From NCBI RefSeq assembly GCF_016904675.1, contig NZ_CP070228.1, positions 1,798,001 through 1,862,000 on the forward strand: DNA of 64,000 nt, in the 5' to 3' direction. Both the position numbers and the translations under genes were made by a program. The notes beneath the pieces were generated by a model. The model searched no databases. It was not told the origin of the DNA and saw only the letters and a list, made by a program, of their open reading frames with translations. Below are positions 63,689 to 64,000 of this stretch, one piece after another. This DNA is from Arcanobacterium phocisimile (GTDB lineage Bacteria; Actinomycetota; Actinomycetes; Actinomycetales; Actinomycetaceae). How positions within the stretch are numbered: position 1 is the first letter of the stretch; each line of letters begins with the position of its first letter.

Positions 63689-64000
63689 CTACCCGGCGAT
63701 CGTGACGCTCAGTTCTATTTCGACTGGCGCATTTAACGGTAGCACTGCTACTCCAACAGCAGACCGAGTGTGTACTCCGTCGTCGCCAAAAATCTCTTTC
63801 ATTAAATCCGACGCACCATTAACAATGCCCGGTTGACCATAAAATTCTGGATCGGACGCTACAAAACCGGTTACGTGCGAAACTGAGACGATCCGATCGA
63901 CGTCGCCGTCGAGCACCCAAGCTATTGCCGCCAAGGCGTTCAGTGCGCAAATACGCGCCTGTTGGTAGGCTTCGTCGGCAGAAACATCCAAGCCCACTTT
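63689..64000 (-). CDS. RidA/YjgF-family protein, C-terminal part
   Basis: The frame is open to the window end, so only the last 104 codons are seen. The text LNALAAIAWVLDGDVDRIVSVSHVTGFVASDPEFYGQPGIVNGASDLMKEIFGDDGVHTRSAVGVAVLPLNAPVEIELSV matches the RidA-like LPSP subgroup adjacent to crp in mycobacteria (Rv3678c-like). The catalytic Arg position is HTRSAVGV. These proteins hydrolyse reactive enamine/imine intermediates or are of unknown role. Confidence 0.85.
   Translation of the reverse strand, partial: KVGLDVSADEAYQQARICALNALAAIAWVLDGDVDRIVSVSHVTGFVASDPEFYGQPGIVNGASDLMKEIFGDDGVHTRSAVGVAVLPLNAPVEIELSVTIAG

Overview
The window is a chromosomal segment of an actinobacterium of moderate G+C. 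A member of the Actinomycetaceae (Arcanobacterium/Trueperella-like) is my best guess, but it is not proven. The evidence is a CarD-type RNA polymerase regulator, the gene orders rlmB-cysS, ispF-ispD-carD, holB-tmk-topA, helicase/tad pilus and nth-crp that are familiar from actinobacterial chromosomes, several apparently leaderless promoters, and rRNA genes of high-G+C Gram-positive type.

Layout. (1) 1-6.9 kb is housekeeping: rlmB (cut by the window start), cysS, an MFS transporter, ispF/ispD, carD, gpmA and a YccF membrane protein. (2) 6.9-9.2 kb is a compact reactive-sulfur locus: a promoter whose spacer and -10 carry a CsoR/CstR-type operator, a 56-residue Cys-rich protein, a CoA-disulfide reductase/rhodanese fusion and a CstR-like repressor. 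(3) 9.2-12.8 kb holds divergent nucleobase permeases of the NCS1 and NCS2 families; the NCS2 protein carries a fused, apparently degenerate OHCU-decarboxylase domain. (4) 13.2-18.7 kb is a complete rRNA operon on the minus strand (16S-23S-5S) with a promoter and a terminator. (5) 19.3-20.9 kb is an ISL3-family insertion sequence with exact 24-bp terminal repeats, an 8-bp target duplication and a frameshifted transposase. It sits at the ribosome binding site of a small membrane-protein gene.

(6) 21.25-41.80 kb is an integrative and conjugative element (ICE) of about 20.5 kb, inserted in the 3' end of tRNA-Thr(CGT) and bounded by a 40-bp direct repeat. It encodes a tyrosine recombinase, ParA, a MobC/relaxase pair, a PcfB-like protein, a VirD4 coupling ATPase, a Gram-positive type IV secretion set (VirB6-like, SLT-CHAP hydrolase, VirB4, PrgI, Maff2-like pilin), a winged-helix protein, an excisionase-like protein and a Cro/CI-type regulator whose reading frame runs through the attachment site. 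Mobilisation genes (+) and secretion genes (-) converge on a terminator near 32.68 kb. Four otherwise unrelated ICE proteins, one with a MuF-C-like domain, share a C-terminal motif (Q/S)TRx(D/E)LAxxI. Together with the att-spanning regulator and iterated hairpin modules at 23.8-24.1 kb, this is the best candidate for undescribed biology in the window.

(7) 42-52.5 kb returns to core genes: a secreted TAP-type hydrolase, holB, tmk, topA, a methyltransferase, and anaerobic nrdG/nrdD behind a pair of NrdR boxes. (8) 52.7-59.6 kb has an MrfA-like helicase and a tad/Flp pilus operon (ssd-tadA-tadB-tadC-DUF4244-tadE-Rv3654c-like). (9) 59.8-64 kb has an acidic membrane protein, an alpha/beta hydrolase with a non-canonical nucleophile elbow, nth, a Crp/Fnr regulator and a RidA-family gene cut by the window end. 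All calls come from reading the sequence; no database search was possible.
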